From an uncultured Roseburia sp. (lineage in GTDB: Bacteria > Bacillota > Clostridia > Lachnospirales > Lachnospiraceae): a DNA stretch of 13,023 nucleotides. The position numbers were made by a program, and so were the translations under genes. Shown piece by piece: positions 1 through 8,227 of the stretch. Below the pieces are notes generated by a model. That model was given only the letters and a program-made list of their open reading frames with translations. It searched no databases and had not been told where the DNA came from. Positions within the stretch are counted from its first letter, which is position 1, and each line of letters starts with the position of its first letter. The DNA is taken from the NCBI GenBank assembly GCA_947384095.1, contig CANDFU010000014.1, positions 1 to 13,023 of the forward strand, in the 5' to 3' direction.

Positions 1-55
1 ATTTCTGTAATTTCATCTGCCGATTCGGGTTTGCTGTGTAATGGATTGGTTTTAT

Positions 56-1186
56 ATGAGGGATTTAACGGAACTGAGAGAAGAAATCGACTCCATCGAC
101 AGCCAGATTGCGTCGCTGTACGAAAGAAGGATGAAGATTGCGGAGGAGGTCGCGGAGTACAAGATATCGGTGGGGAAGAAGGTGTCTGACAGAGCGCGGG
201 AGACGGCAAAGCTGGACCATCTGACGTCGCTGATGCCGACGCCGTTTTTAAAAACCGGGATTTATGAGCTGTATGAACAGATTATGGCGGTCAGCAGGAA
301 GAGACAGTACCAGCTTATGACGGAAAAAGGCATCTGTGAAAAGCCCGATTTTCAAGAGGCTGACGCGCTCGATTATAAAAATGCGAAGACGGTCTTTCAG
401 GGGGCTGAAGGGGCCTATGCACAGCTTGCGCTCAAGGAATATTTCGGGGCGGATGCCACAGGATGCCATGTGGAAACCTGGCGGGACGCGATGGAAGCGA
501 TTCAGACGGGGGAAGCGGATTATGCCGTTCTTCCGATTGAAAATTCATCTGCCGGGATTGTGTCGGAAAATTATGACCTGCTGGTAGAATATGATAATTG
601 TATCGTCGGGGAGCAGATCATGCGGATTGATCATGCGCTCTTAGGGCAGCGGGGGGCGAAGCTGTCCGATATTACGGATGTTTATTCTCATCCGCAGGCG
701 CTGATGCAGTGCAGCAGATATCTGGAGGAGCATCGGTCGTGGGAGAGACACAGCCTTAAGAACACAGCCGTGGCAGCCAGAAAGGTAAAAGAGGATGCAA
801 AGATCAAAGAAGCGGCGATTGCAAGCCGTCTTACGGCGGAGATTTACGGGCTTGATGTTTTAAAGGAGTGTATTCAGAATAATCAGACCAACGCCACACG
901 TTTTCTGGTTGTGACGGGGCGGCGTGTTTTCGTGAAAGGCGCGAAAAAGATCAGCATCTGTTTTGAAATTCCGCATGAAAGCGGCTCCCTGTACCGTATG
1001 CTTTCCCATTTTATTTACAACGGCCTTAATATGAATCACATTGAGTCCAGACCGATCCAGGGAAAGAACTGGGAGTATCGGTTTTTTGTCGATTTCGAGG
1101 GCAATCTGGGCGACGCCGCCGTATTAAACGCGCTCCGCGGGCTTCGCGAAGAAACGACCCGTTTTAAAATTCTTGGGAATTACTGA
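56..1186 (+). CDS. pheA: Bifunctional chorismate mutase / prephenate dehydratase (P-protein)
   Basis: Cytosolic enzyme that converts chorismate to prephenate and then to phenylpyruvate, the committed branch to phenylalanine. Residues 1-90 form an AroQ-type chorismate mutase. The E. coli active-site residues R11, R28, K39, D48, R51 and E52 align with R8, R25, K36, D45, R48 and E49. Residues about 111-290 form the dehydratase, with FQGAEGAYA, LPIENSSAG and the catalytic ATRF (281-284) motif. Residues about 297-370 form an ACT domain with ESRP (330-333), the phenylalanine-binding signature, so feedback inhibition by Phe is expected. The length of 376 residues is normal for the family. The start is uncertain. 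An in-frame ATG at position 41 would add MDWFY. I prefer 56 because family members usually begin close to the DLTELR stretch and only a weak GGA lies upstream of it. No promoter is visible in bases 1-55. The function is certain; only the first five residues are in doubt. Confidence 0.95.
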   Translation: MRDLTELREEIDSIDSQIASLYERRMKIAEEVAEYKISVGKKVSDRARETAKLDHLTSLMPTPFLKTGIYELYEQIMAVSRKRQYQLMTEKGICEKPDFQEADALDYKNAKTVFQGAEGAYAQLALKEYFGADATGCHVETWRDAMEAIQTGEADYAVLPIENSSAGIVSENYDLLVEYDNCIVGEQIMRIDHALLGQRGAKLSDITDVYSHPQALMQCSRYLEEHRSWERHSLKNTAVAARKVKEDAKIKEAAIASRLTAEIYGLDVLKECIQNNQTNATRFLVVTGRRVFVKGAKKISICFEIPHESGSLYRMLSHFIYNGLNMNHIESRPIQGKNWEYRFFVDFEGNLGDAAVLNALRGLREETTRFKILGNY

Positions 1187-1254
1187 AAGACCGGCGAAGG
1201 CGGCAGGACTAAAATTCAGGTCGCGACGTCTTCGCTCCGGCATGGGAGGAAGTT

Positions 1255-2547
1255 ATGAAAAGTATGAAAAATCTCATTCTGTACCGTGATTTTGAACATG
1301 AAAAATTATTTCATGATCTCGCCTGGGTTATGGAAAATTTTAAGGATGGGTATTATAAGAAAGAGGATATCGAGGCGCTTTTTTATGAAAGTATCAATCG
1401 CCTTATAAAGCTGGCGGCGGATTATGGTTTTGAAGGGAATTTATGGCAGAGCTTTGTCGCGTTTCTGCTTGTAAATAATGAGAACCCATACAGCTGCGCC
1501 TGTGAGCTGAGGGAAAGCGTTTCCGGCTCGATTGGCGGGATTGCGATGCATGATTTTGCGATTATAAGGGAGTATTTTAATTTTGATCTGGGCGAGGCAG
1601 GCCGGTATTTCGGCGTGGAGTGCATGGATTCCATTCTCCGGTATAAAGGGGCGGAAGGCGACGGGGCCGTTTTTAACCGCCGCATCAGGGACCGGATCGG
1701 GGAGCTCGCCTCGCACCTTCGGGATGCTGCGGACACCGCGGCGTTCGGTGCGGCCGTGTCCGCTTTTTACAGGGAGTTCGGGGTCGGAAAGCTCGGGCTG
1801 CACAAGGCTTTCCGCGTACGGTCGGGAGGGTCTGCGGCGCAGATTGTTCCGATCACCAATATCGCGCATGTCAGGCTCAATGACCTTGTCGGCTATGAGC
1901 TGGCAAAGCAGAAGCTGGTCGAAAACACGGAGGCGTTTGTGAGCGGACGTGCGGCGAATAACTGTCTGCTTTATGGCGACGCGGGCACCGGAAAGTCATC
2001 CAGCATCAAGGCGATTGCGAATCAGTACTACGACAGAGGGCTTCGTCTGATCGAAGTGTACCGCCATCAGTTCTGCGATCTGAATGATGTGATCGCACAG
2101 ATTAAAAACCGGCATTACAAGTTTATCATCTATATGGATGATCTGTCATTTGAGGAATTTGAGACGGAATACAAGTATCTGAAAGCCGTCATCGAGGGCG
2201 GTCTGGAGAAGAAGCCGGACAATGTGCTGATTTATGCTACTTCCAACCGACGTCACCTGATCCGGGAAAATTATTCGGACAAAGAGGAGATCCGGGAGGA
2301 CATGCACACGTCCGACACCGTGCAGGAGAAGTTATCGCTGTACGCACGTTTTGGCGTGACTATTTACTTCGGCGCGCCGGATAAAAAGGAATTTAAGCGG
2401 ATCGTGGCAGAGCTGGCGAAAAGGCATGGGATTGCAATGGAAGAGGACAGGCTGTTTGCCGGGGCGAATCAGTGGGAGCTCTCCCACGGCGGGCTTTCCG
2501 GCAGGACGGCGCAGCAGTTTATCGACCATCTGCTTGGAACGGAATAA
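1255..2547 (+). CDS. DUF815-family P-loop ATPase (AAA-like)
   Basis: An ATP-binding protein of the DUF815 family; the cellular role is not established. Residues 1-195 are a poorly characterised N-terminal region without a recognisable motif. The ATPase core starts near residue 205 (LNDLVGYELAKQKL). It has Walker A GDAGTGKS at 241-248, Walker B IIYMDDLSFE at 291-300, a sensor-1-like ATSNRRHLI at 328-336, and a late LSGRTAQQF (414-422) whose Arg may act as sensor 2. This is the AAA+ layout. There is no signal peptide or membrane segment. ATG at 1255 follows GGGAGGA (1244-1250), a strong ribosome site. The gene lies 68 bases after pheA and 20 bases before the exopolyphosphatase-like gene, so it probably shares a transcript with the polyphosphate genes. 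The family assignment is firm. Function is inferred only as ATP-driven remodelling, with the substrate unknown. Confidence 0.88.
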   Translation: MKSMKNLILYRDFEHEKLFHDLAWVMENFKDGYYKKEDIEALFYESINRLIKLAADYGFEGNLWQSFVAFLLVNNENPYSCACELRESVSGSIGGIAMHDFAIIREYFNFDLGEAGRYFGVECMDSILRYKGAEGDGAVFNRRIRDRIGELASHLRDAADTAAFGAAVSAFYREFGVGKLGLHKAFRVRSGGSAAQIVPITNIAHVRLNDLVGYELAKQKLVENTEAFVSGRAANNCLLYGDAGTGKSSSIKAIANQYYDRGLRLIEVYRHQFCDLNDVIAQIKNRHYKFIIYMDDLSFEEFETEYKYLKAVIEGGLEKKPDNVLIYATSNRRHLIRENYSDKEEIREDMHTSDTVQEKLSLYARFGVTIYFGAPDKKEFKRIVAELAKRHGIAMEEDRLFAGANQWELSHGGLSGRTAQQFIDHLLGTE

Positions 2548-2550
2548 AAA

Positions 2551-2559
2551 AGAAAGGGG
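2551..2559 (+). promoter_or_regulatory. Ribosome binding site deciding a GTG start
   Basis: AAGGGG at 2554-2559 lies 8 bases before GTG 2568. It selects this start over an in-frame ATG at 2472, which lies inside the upstream ATPase gene and has no comparable site. The resulting protein begins exactly at the expected Ppx/GppA N-terminal strand. Confidence 0.75.
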
Positions 2560-2567
2560 TGCAGGCC

Positions 2568-4109
2568 GTGAGCATACATACATTTGCGGCGATTTATATC
2601 GGCTCCTATGAAGTGAGCCTGAAGATTTTTGAGGTATCCGCCAAGAAAAAAATCCGGGGGGTCGATTATGTGCGGACCAGGATTGAGCTTGGAAAAGATG
2701 CGTATTCCAAAGGGAGTATCGGCTACGAGCTCGTCGAGGCGCTCTGTGACACGCTCGGAGAGTTTACGCGCATCATGAAAGAGTACCGGGTGGAAGAGTA
2801 TGAGGCGTACGCCGCGGCCGTTCTGCGCGATGCGGCCAATGAGCTGTTTATTTTAGACCAGATCCGGATCCGCACCGGAATCCGCGTCCATGTTCTGAGT
2901 AATTCCGAGCATCGTTTTATCAGCTATAAATCCGTGGCGATGCGGGAAGAGTTTGAGGCGATGATCCAAAAGAGCGCGGCGGTTGTGGACGTCGGAGGCG
3001 CCGGTCTTCAGATTACGATATTTTCCGGCGGGGAAGTGATCACGACACAGCATCTGGGGCTTGGAACGATGCGCATGAGAGAGCAGCTTTCCAAAAAGAG
3101 CAGCAATCTCCTGCAATACGAGGCGCAGATCGAAGAACTGGTGATCAAAGAGCTGGAAGCTTTTAAGGCGATGTATTTAAACGGGGAGACGATCGATTTT
3201 TTGATTATCGTCGGCGATTATATTACGGAGCTGGTGCGGCGTGTGGAAAAAGGGCGCAATGAGTACACGGTCAATATTCCCAGATTTGTCCGCTATCTGG
3301 AAAAACTGGGAAAGAAGAGCCTGGAGGAGCTGACGGACGAGCTTGGGCTCTCCAACGGGAGCGACGCGCTGATCGTCCCGTATATGATGATATTCAAGTG
3401 CATGGCCAAGGAGCTGGGAGCGGATGCGCTCTGGGCGCCGGGCGTTATGATCAGCGACGGCATCGCCTGTGATTACGCGGAGAAAAACCGGATTTATAAG
3501 GTGCCTCACAGTTTTGACGCGGATATCCTTTCCGCAGCTAAAAATATGTCGAAGCGTTACATGAGCTATTCGCCGCATATCGAGACGCTGACAAAGGTCT
3601 GCGTCCATATTTTTGACACGATGAAGAAAATACACGGGCTTGAAAAGAGGGACCGTCTGCTCTTACAGACGGCGGCCATCCTGCACGACTGCGGGAAGTA
3701 TATCAGTTTTGCCAACGGGCCGCAGGCCGCCTATGATATGATTATGTCTTCGGAGATTATGGGTTTAAAACATATCGAGAGGGAGATTGTGGCCAGCACG
3801 GTGCTTTACAACGCATATCCGCTTCCGCCTTATGACGAGGCGGCGGACCGCCTTGATCATGAAAGTTATCTGAAGGTGGCGAAATTATCGGCTATCCTGC
3901 GTGTGACGAGCGCGATGGACCGCAGCCATAAACAGAAGCTGAAAAATGTCCGCGCCGCGATCAGAGGAAAGGAACTGGTCATCACGATAGAGACCGGTGA
4001 GGATGTCGCGCTGGAAAAAGCGCTGTTTGACGCAAAGACGGCTGATTTTGAGCATATTTTCAGTATCAGGCCCGTCATAAAAGAAAAGAGACTGACATTC
4101 GCGAATTAA
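2568..4109 (+). CDS. Ppx/GppA exopolyphosphatase-like protein with C-terminal HD domain
   Basis: 513 residues. Residues 1-305 form a Ppx/GppA ASKHA-fold domain, and residues about 325-500 an HD domain (HDCGK at 373-377), as in long exopolyphosphatases. Family members hydrolyse terminal phosphate from polyphosphate or pppGpp. The second phosphate loop is present as VVDVGGAGLQI (139-149). A Glu in SNSEHRF (114) sits where the E. coli Ppx catalytic Glu121 is expected. The first loop, normally D-x-G-S, reads AAIYIGSYE (7-15). The usual Asp is Tyr10 (codon TAT), one base from GAT, so activity may be reduced or altered. The GTG start is set by its ribosome site. The next gene, ppk1, starts 11 bases after the stop, which fits a polyphosphate synthesis/breakdown pair. 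Whether it acts on polyphosphate, on pppGpp or only as a sensor cannot be told from sequence. Confidence 0.85.
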   Translation: MSIHTFAAIYIGSYEVSLKIFEVSAKKKIRGVDYVRTRIELGKDAYSKGSIGYELVEALCDTLGEFTRIMKEYRVEEYEAYAAAVLRDAANELFILDQIRIRTGIRVHVLSNSEHRFISYKSVAMREEFEAMIQKSAAVVDVGGAGLQITIFSGGEVITTQHLGLGTMRMREQLSKKSSNLLQYEAQIEELVIKELEAFKAMYLNGETIDFLIIVGDYITELVRRVEKGRNEYTVNIPRFVRYLEKLGKKSLEELTDELGLSNGSDALIVPYMMIFKCMAKELGADALWAPGVMISDGIACDYAEKNRIYKVPHSFDADILSAAKNMSKRYMSYSPHIETLTKVCVHIFDTMKKIHGLEKRDRLLLQTAAILHDCGKYISFANGPQAAYDMIMSSEIMGLKHIEREIVASTVLYNAYPLPPYDEAADRLDHESYLKVAKLSAILRVTSAMDRSHKQKLKNVRAAIRGKELVITIETGEDVALEKALFDAKTADFEHIFSIRPVIKEKRLTFAN

Positions 4110-4120
4110 GGGGTTGACTT

Positions 4121-6262
4121 ATGGATAAGAAAGTAAATTTTCATCTTCCGGAATACTTTGAAAACAGGGAGTTAAGCTGGCTGAAATTTAACGGAAGGGT
4201 ATTAAACGAGGCGCGGGATAAAAAAATTCCGCTGCTGGAGCGATTAAAATTTGTCAGCATCACATCTTCCAATCTGGATGAATTTTTTATGGTGCGCGTC
4301 GCGTCTTTAAAGGACATGGTGTACGCAAATTATAAAAAGAGGGATATCGCGGGCATGACGGCGCAGGAACAGCTTGCCGCGGTCAATGCAAAGACGCGGG
4401 AGCTGGTCGAGCTTGAATACAGCACGTACAACCGTTCGCTGATGCCGCTTTTAAACACAGAGCATATTTTTATCATCGATGCGTTTGAGGACCTGAACGA
4501 GAAGCAGCAGCAGTTTGTTGACCGGTATTTTGAGGACAGCGTCTACCCTGTGCTCACGCCGATGGCGGTGGACGCATCGCGCCCGTTTCCGCTGATCCGG
4601 AATAAGACGTTAAATATTGCGGCGCTTCTGGCGAAAAAGAAGGAGAAAAAAGGATCGAAGGAAGCGGTCGAATTTGCAACCGTACAGGTGCCGGGGGTAT
4701 TGCCGCGTCTGGTGGAGATCCCGTCCGCGTTTCCGGAGGACAAGACGTTTATTCTGCTTGAGCAGATCATTGAGAAAAATATTGACAAGCTGTTTTTAAA
4801 TTACCGGGTGCTCTGCGCCTATCCGTACCGTGTCATGCGCAACGCCGATATGACAATTGACGAGGATGAGGCGGAAGATCTGCTTAAAGAGATTCAGAAA
4901 CAGTTAAAAATGCGGCAGTGGGGCGAGGTGATACGGCTTGAGGTCGAGGAAAAGATCGATAAAAAGCTGCTGCGCTTTTTAAAAGAGGAGTTAAAGGTTG
5001 CGGAGGAAGATATTTTTAAAATATCGGGGCCGATTGATCTGACGTTTCTGATGAAGATGTACGGCCTTCCCGGGTGTGATCATCTGCGCTATCCGTCCCA
5101 CACGCCGCAGAGAGTGCCGCGGATCGAACCGGGGGAGGATATTTTTGCGGCAATCCGCAGCGGGGATATTCTGCTGCATCATCCGTATCAGACATTTGAC
5201 CCGGTCGTGAGTTTTATCCGGCAGGCGTCAAACGATCCGGACGTCCTTGCCATCAAGCAGACACTCTACCGCGTCAGCGGCAATTCACCCATTATCGCAT
5301 CGCTGGCGCAGGCGGCGGAAAACGGAAAGCAGGTGTCCGTGCTTGTAGAGCTGAAGGCCCGTTTTGACGAGGAAAACAATATTGTATGGGCCAAGAAGCT
5401 GGAACAGGCGGGATGCCATGTGATCTACGGGCTCGTCGGGCTGAAGACGCACAGTAAGATCGCGCTTGTAGTCCGCAGGGAAGAAGACGGCATAAGACGC
5501 TATGTGCATCTGGGAACGGGAAATTATAACGATTCCACGGCAAAACTGTACACCGACTGTGGGGTTTTTACGTGCCATGAGGCCATCGGGGAGGATGCGA
5601 CTGCCGTGTTTAACATGCTCTCCGGTTACTCCGAACCGCTCTCCTGGAATGAGCTGGCGTTGGCGCCGCTTTGGCTGCGCTCGAAGTTTGTGCATCTGAT
5701 TGAGCGGGAGACGATGCACGCGAGAGACGGAAAGCCCGCAAGGATTGTTGCGAAGATGAACTCGCTGTGTGACGAGGGCATTATTGCCGCCCTCTATGAG
5801 GCGTCCGCGGCCGGGGTGAAGATCGACCTGATCGTGAGGGGAATCTGCTGTCTGAAAGTGGGCATTTCCGATGTCAGTGAAAATATCACCGTGCGCTCCA
5901 TTGTAGGAAATTTTCTGGAACACAGCCGCATTTTCTATTTCTTCAACGACGGAGAAGAGGAAGTGTATATGGGGAGCGCGGACTGGATGCCGCGGAATCT
6001 TGACCGGAGAGTGGAGATTCTCTTTCCTGTTCTGGACGACGGGATCAAAGAGCAGCTGAAACACATTCTTGCCGTCGAGCTTGCCGACAATACAAAGGCG
6101 CATGTGCTGGGCGCGGACGGAAATTACGAAAAGATCGATAAGCGCGGAAAGGCGCTCGTCAATTCCCAGCAGCAGTTCTGTGACGAGGCGGATAAAGCCG
6201 TGCCGAAGGCCGGTCATGTCTACCGCGAACGGGTGTTTATCCCTGCGGAGCCGGCGGAGTAA
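4121..6262 (+). CDS. ppk1: Polyphosphate kinase 1
   Basis: Reversible transfer of the ATP gamma-phosphate to inorganic polyphosphate, through a phosphohistidine. At 713 residues it is full length. The N domain has ENRELSWLKFNGRVLNEA (14-31) and SNLDEFFMVRVA (50-61). The head domain spans about 115-310, C1 about 320-500 and C2 about 505-700. His444 in GLKTHSK matches the autophosphorylated E. coli His435. His463 in VHLGTGNYN matches His454, with the same 19-residue spacing. His601 in LEHSRIFYF matches His592. The C-terminal MGSADWMPRNLDRRVE signature is present, so the enzyme should be active. ATG 4121 follows AAGGGG (4107-4112) at 8 bases. Immediately upstream is the exopolyphosphatase-like gene, and downstream after 33 bases is the radical SAM gene. 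Databases often call this family RNA degradosome polyphosphate kinase, which is of interest given the RNase E/G gene farther down the same unit. Confidence 0.97.
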   Translation: MDKKVNFHLPEYFENRELSWLKFNGRVLNEARDKKIPLLERLKFVSITSSNLDEFFMVRVASLKDMVYANYKKRDIAGMTAQEQLAAVNAKTRELVELEYSTYNRSLMPLLNTEHIFIIDAFEDLNEKQQQFVDRYFEDSVYPVLTPMAVDASRPFPLIRNKTLNIAALLAKKKEKKGSKEAVEFATVQVPGVLPRLVEIPSAFPEDKTFILLEQIIEKNIDKLFLNYRVLCAYPYRVMRNADMTIDEDEAEDLLKEIQKQLKMRQWGEVIRLEVEEKIDKKLLRFLKEELKVAEEDIFKISGPIDLTFLMKMYGLPGCDHLRYPSHTPQRVPRIEPGEDIFAAIRSGDILLHHPYQTFDPVVSFIRQASNDPDVLAIKQTLYRVSGNSPIIASLAQAAENGKQVSVLVELKARFDEENNIVWAKKLEQAGCHVIYGLVGLKTHSKIALVVRREEDGIRRYVHLGTGNYNDSTAKLYTDCGVFTCHEAIGEDATAVFNMLSGYSEPLSWNELALAPLWLRSKFVHLIERETMHARDGKPARIVAKMNSLCDEGIIAALYEASAAGVKIDLIVRGICCLKVGISDVSENITVRSIVGNFLEHSRIFYFFNDGEEEVYMGSADWMPRNLDRRVEILFPVLDDGIKEQLKHILAVELADNTKAHVLGADGNYEKIDKRGKALVNSQQQFCDEADKAVPKAGHVYRERVFIPAEPAE

Positions 6263-6281
6263 AGAAAAAGGGCTGACGCCC

Positions 6282-6289
6282 GGAAGGAG
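6282..6289 (+). promoter_or_regulatory. Ribosome binding site for a GTG start
   Basis: AAGGAG at 6284-6289 is 6 bases before GTG 6296. A small GGGC-TGAC-GCCC stem (6270-6281) lies directly before it. The site supports a start about 23 residues upstream of the KRKLALSDKILL stretch where related proteins usually begin. Confidence 0.7.
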
Positions 6290-6295
6290 AATACT

Positions 6296-8227
6296 GTGGA
6301 ATTACAAGAAAAAACTGCGCCGGAGCCGTCGCGCAAATTGCATGAGAATCCCGATAAAAAAAGAAAATTAGCACTAAGCGATAAAATTCTGCTGCGTGTG
6401 GAAAAGCCGGCCCGCTATATCGGCGGCGAGGTAAATGCAGTTATGAAAGATCCTTCCGAAGTGGATATCCGGTTTGCATTCTGTTTTCCGGACGTGTATG
6501 AGATCGGCATGTCGCATCTGGGCATACAGATTTTGTATGATATGTTCAACCGGAGGGAAGATGTCTGGTGCGAGCGTGTTTATTCTCCGTGGCCCGATCT
6601 GCACCGGGTGATGAAAGAGGAGAATATTCCGCTGTTTGCGCTGGAGTCCCAGCAGCCGGTACGGCAGATGGATTTTCTGGGCATTACCCTTCAGTACGAG
6701 ATGTGTTATACCAATATTCTGCAGATTCTTGACCTGAGCGGCATTCCGCTGTCTGCATCCGGGCGCGGAGAGAGAGACCCGATTGTGATCGGCGGCGGCC
6801 CCTGCGCCTACAATCCGGAACCGATCGCGGAATTTTTTGATCTGTTTTATATCGGGGAGGGAGAGACGCAGTATGATGCGCTGTTTGATCTCTATAAGAA
6901 AATGCGCTCCGAAGGAGCGGGCAGGAAAGCATTTCTGCGGCAGGCTGCCGGTATCCCCGGTATCTATGTACCGTCGCTCTATGAGGCGGTTTATCGCGGG
7001 GACGGAACAATTGCGCAGTTTCATCCGATAGAGGAAGGCGTTCCGGGGACGGTCAGAAAGCAGGTTGTGACGGATATGGAAAGAGCCGTCTGTCCGGAGC
7101 GGCCCGTCGTCCCGTTTCTGAAGGCGACGCAGGACCGCGTCGTTCTTGAGATCCAGCGCGGCTGTATCCGTGGATGCCGTTTCTGTCAGGCGGGGATGAT
7201 CTACCGTCCCGTCAGGGAAAAGAGTGTGGAACGCCTTAAGGAGCTTGCAGTCACAATGTTAAAATCCACCGGACATGAGGAAATATCCTTAAGCTCGCTG
7301 AGTTCTTCCGATTACAGCGGACTTGACAGGCTTGTGACGTTTCTCGTGGAAGAGTGCCGGAAATCGGGCGTTAATATCTCCCTGCCGTCTCTGCGGATCG
7401 ACGCGTTTTCCCTGGACGTCATGAGCAAGGTGCAGGACGTGAGAAAGAGCAGCCTTACCTTTGCGCCGGAGGCAGGCTCGCAGCGGCTTCGGGATGTGAT
7501 CAACAAAGGGCTGACGGAAGAAGTGATCTTAGACGGTGCGCAGATGGCTTTTGAAGGCGGATGGAACAAAGTAAAATTTTATTTTATGCTGGGACTGCCG
7601 ACCGAGACCGAGGAAGACATGCGCGCCATCGCCAGGCTCGCAGACGAAACGGCGGCGCGGTATTACGAGACGGTTCCGAAAGAAAAGCGGAACGGAAGAT
7701 GCCAGATCACAATCTCGACTTCATTTTTCGTGCCCAAGCCGTTTACGCCGTTTCAGTGGGCCCGTATGTATCCGCCCGAAGATTATATCGGGAGGGCAAA
7801 GATTGTAAACAATGCGGTGAAAGAACAGTTGAACCGCAAGAGTATCCGCTATAACTGGCACGAGGCAGATGTGGCTGTACTGGAAGGCGTTTTTGCGCGG
7901 GGGGACCGGCGCGTCGGGGCGGTGATCCGGCGCGCGTATGAAAAGGGCGCGATTTTTGACGCGTGGTCTGAATTTTTTGACTACGGGCGCTGGACGGAAG
8001 CGTTTGCGGAATGCGGCGTCGACCCGGATTTCTATGTGATGCGCGAGCGGGGGCTGGACGAAATCTTTCCGTGGGATTTTATCGACGCGGGTGTGAAAAA
8101 AGAGTTTTTAAAACGGGAATGGAAAAGAGCAATGGAAGGCGTTGTCACGCCCAACTGCAGAATGCAGTGCCAGGGATGTGGTGCAAATCAGTTTGGCGGG
8201 GGTGTCTGCTATGAAAATCAGGATTAA
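6296..8227 (+). CDS. B12-binding-type radical SAM protein, TIGR03960 family
   Basis: 643-residue cytosolic iron-sulfur protein of unknown reaction. Residues about 40-200 form the N-terminal domain related to B12-binding folds (ARYIGGEVNAV, CFPDVYEIGMSHLGIQILYD, VIGGGPCAYNPEP). I do not see the classical DxHxxG cobalt-ligand motif, so cobalamin binding is not shown. The radical SAM core starts near 280. Its cluster motif CIRGCRFC (C290, C294, C297) follows VVLEIQRG. Later landmarks are SLPSLRIDAF, LTFAPEAGSQRLRDVINKG and FYFMLGLPTETEEDM. The C-terminus has a cysteine group, CRMQCQGCGANQFGGGVC, that could hold another cluster or zinc. GTG 6296 is supported by its AAGGAG site and gives a charged N-terminal extension. 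The stop lies 17 bases inside the next gene, so translation is probably coupled. Some bacteria have the two proteins fused, which suggests joint action. Confidence 0.9.
   Translation: MELQEKTAPEPSRKLHENPDKKRKLALSDKILLRVEKPARYIGGEVNAVMKDPSEVDIRFAFCFPDVYEIGMSHLGIQILYDMFNRREDVWCERVYSPWPDLHRVMKEENIPLFALESQQPVRQMDFLGITLQYEMCYTNILQILDLSGIPLSASGRGERDPIVIGGGPCAYNPEPIAEFFDLFYIGEGETQYDALFDLYKKMRSEGAGRKAFLRQAAGIPGIYVPSLYEAVYRGDGTIAQFHPIEEGVPGTVRKQVVTDMERAVCPERPVVPFLKATQDRVVLEIQRGCIRGCRFCQAGMIYRPVREKSVERLKELAVTMLKSTGHEEISLSSLSSSDYSGLDRLVTFLVEECRKSGVNISLPSLRIDAFSLDVMSKVQDVRKSSLTFAPEAGSQRLRDVINKGLTEEVILDGAQMAFEGGWNKVKFYFMLGLPTETEEDMRAIARLADETAARYYETVPKEKRNGRCQITISTSFFVPKPFTPFQWARMYPPEDYIGRAKIVNNAVKEQLNRKSIRYNWHEADVAVLEGVFARGDRRVGAVIRRAYEKGAIFDAWSEFFDYGRWTEAFAECGVDPDFYVMRERGLDEIFPWDFIDAGVKKEFLKREWKRAMEGVVTPNCRMQCQGCGANQFGGGVCYENQD

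Noticed and set aside
3..41. Possible tail of an upstream gene ending in TAA at 39-41
   Set aside because: Only 12 codons (FCNFICRFGFAV) are visible and the composition is unconvincing, so it cannot be told from chance.
5285..6217. Long open frame of 310 codons on the minus strand
   Set aside because: It lies wholly opposite ppk1, whose motifs are unambiguous. The antisense product shows no recognisable domain and reads as a shadow of the ppk1 coding frame.
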